Shown: positions 9,515-10,196 of the stretch, in pieces
How the letters are laid out: each line of letters starts with the position of its first letter
Numbering within the stretch: position 1 is the first letter of the stretch
Assembly: GCA_028565715.1 (NCBI GenBank)
Contig: JAOXYC010249344.1
Location: 1 to 10,196, forward strand
Direction: 5' to 3'
DNA length: 10,196 bases
DNA from: Phoronis pallida
Lineage: Eukaryota > Phoronida > Phoronidae
Position numbers and translations under genes: made by a program
Notes under the pieces: model-generated
What the model saw: the letters and a program-made list of their open reading frames with translations, nothing else
Databases searched by the model: none
Told to the model about the DNA's origin: nothing

Positions 9515-10196
9515 TACAGCTTTCGGACGGTGCAGGTGTATTTTCAGCCAGGTATTCACTTCTGGCACACCAACAAAATATGTTCGACTAGCAGGGTTAT
9601 GCGTAGTGTTGGAACGATTAACCCTGAAGTCGATTAATCGGTCGTATTGGGCCGAAAGTCCGAGCGGTCGAGTCGGAAAAATGATTATTTCCAATATCCA
9701 TATTTCCGCAGTGACTACAATGTGCAACCAATTCCAAAACGCACAAGGCGCGGTCAACCATAAAAAGAACGCAAATAATCCGTAATTTCTTGCCCACCCG
9801 ACAATGTTCTTTTATGTGTGACCTGGTAATTCTAACTTCACTTAGGTGACACGTGATAAAGGCGGATTTTCCCATCCAATAATGCATCTATATCAGCGTG
9901 CAGGTTTTTTGACTTAAGACCGAAAATAGTAATTTTGATAGACTGGGAAACTTATTTGAAGTCAACCCGGCCACTTTATCACCTTTTATGGTTTGAAGTG
10001 GGTTGCGCAAGCATGTATTATGTCATTGTGGGGTAATGTTCAAAATGGTGAATTTTCCACATGGGAACATCAAAATTTCTGGATAGTGAATACATAATGA
10101 CGTCATCATAATCGTAATTTGGTGCATTCCATGGTATTAGTGACATGGACTTAACAAAACAAAATTGGTATTTCAAATGTAAATTTGACTTTATTC
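9515..10196. other. Gene-poor right end; no gene recognised
   Basis: No exon of a known family was found on either strand, including a search for the missing MIX23 exon 1. Minus-strand open frames at 9509-9887 overlap in different frames and resemble nothing recognised. At 9605 a sequence TAGTGTTGGAACGATTAACC with nearby TCGATTAATCGG looks like a transposon terminus, but no partner end was found. A perfect TGACGTCA lies at 10098-10105. Confidence 0.5.

Noticed and set aside
9509-9887. Overlapping minus-strand open frames, considered as MIX23 exon 1 or a new gene
   Set aside because: No match to the MIX23 N-terminus, no recognised domain, and the frames conflict with each other.

Overview
This window is nuclear DNA from an animal, most likely a marine invertebrate. 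Coding sequence is broken into short exons bounded by GT/AG splice sites. The introns are AT-rich, and the non-coding DNA is full of decayed transposable elements. No bacterial operon, CRISPR array or defence locus is visible. Two conserved genes are readable, and they converge tail to tail.

Plus strand, 398-3995: the last six coding exons of an F-spondin-like (SPON1-type) secreted matrix protein. In order they encode the end of the spondin domain, an acidic linker, two thrombospondin type-1 repeats (TSRs), a Kunitz protease-inhibitor domain, a strongly basic linker and two more TSRs. The splices join in frame to give 457 codons plus a stop, with no frameshift. The signal peptide, reeler domain and most of the spondin domain must lie left of the window. 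The Kunitz domain sets the protein apart from vertebrate SPON1. The 3' UTR probably ends near a poly(A) signal at 4976-4981.

Minus strand, 7892-5814: four exons of MIX23 (formerly CCDC58), a small protein of the mitochondrial intermembrane space, covering everything but the N-terminal ~17 residues. These exons mostly contain no long open frame and were recognised by translating between splice sites. The likely poly(A) signal is at 5127-5122, so the two genes' poly(A) signals are only about 140 bp apart. Exon 1 of MIX23 was not found and may lie beyond the right edge.

Repeats fill much of the rest. A complete 331-bp foldback MITE flanked by TTAA sits in a MIX23 intron, and one arm of a relative sits at the left edge in an F-spondin intron. 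A tRNA-Thr-like pseudogene or SINE head is at 1121-1193. A 5'-truncated, frameshifted non-LTR retrotransposon (reverse-transcriptase C-terminal half) occupies 8372-9239. Several smaller inverted-repeat elements lie near 2.5-2.8 kb, 3.55-3.68 kb and 9.37-9.44 kb. One open frame at 7977-8375 remains unexplained. The points most worth a second look are the Kunitz insertion with its basic linker, the close convergent gene ends, and the TTAA foldback family shared by introns of both genes.
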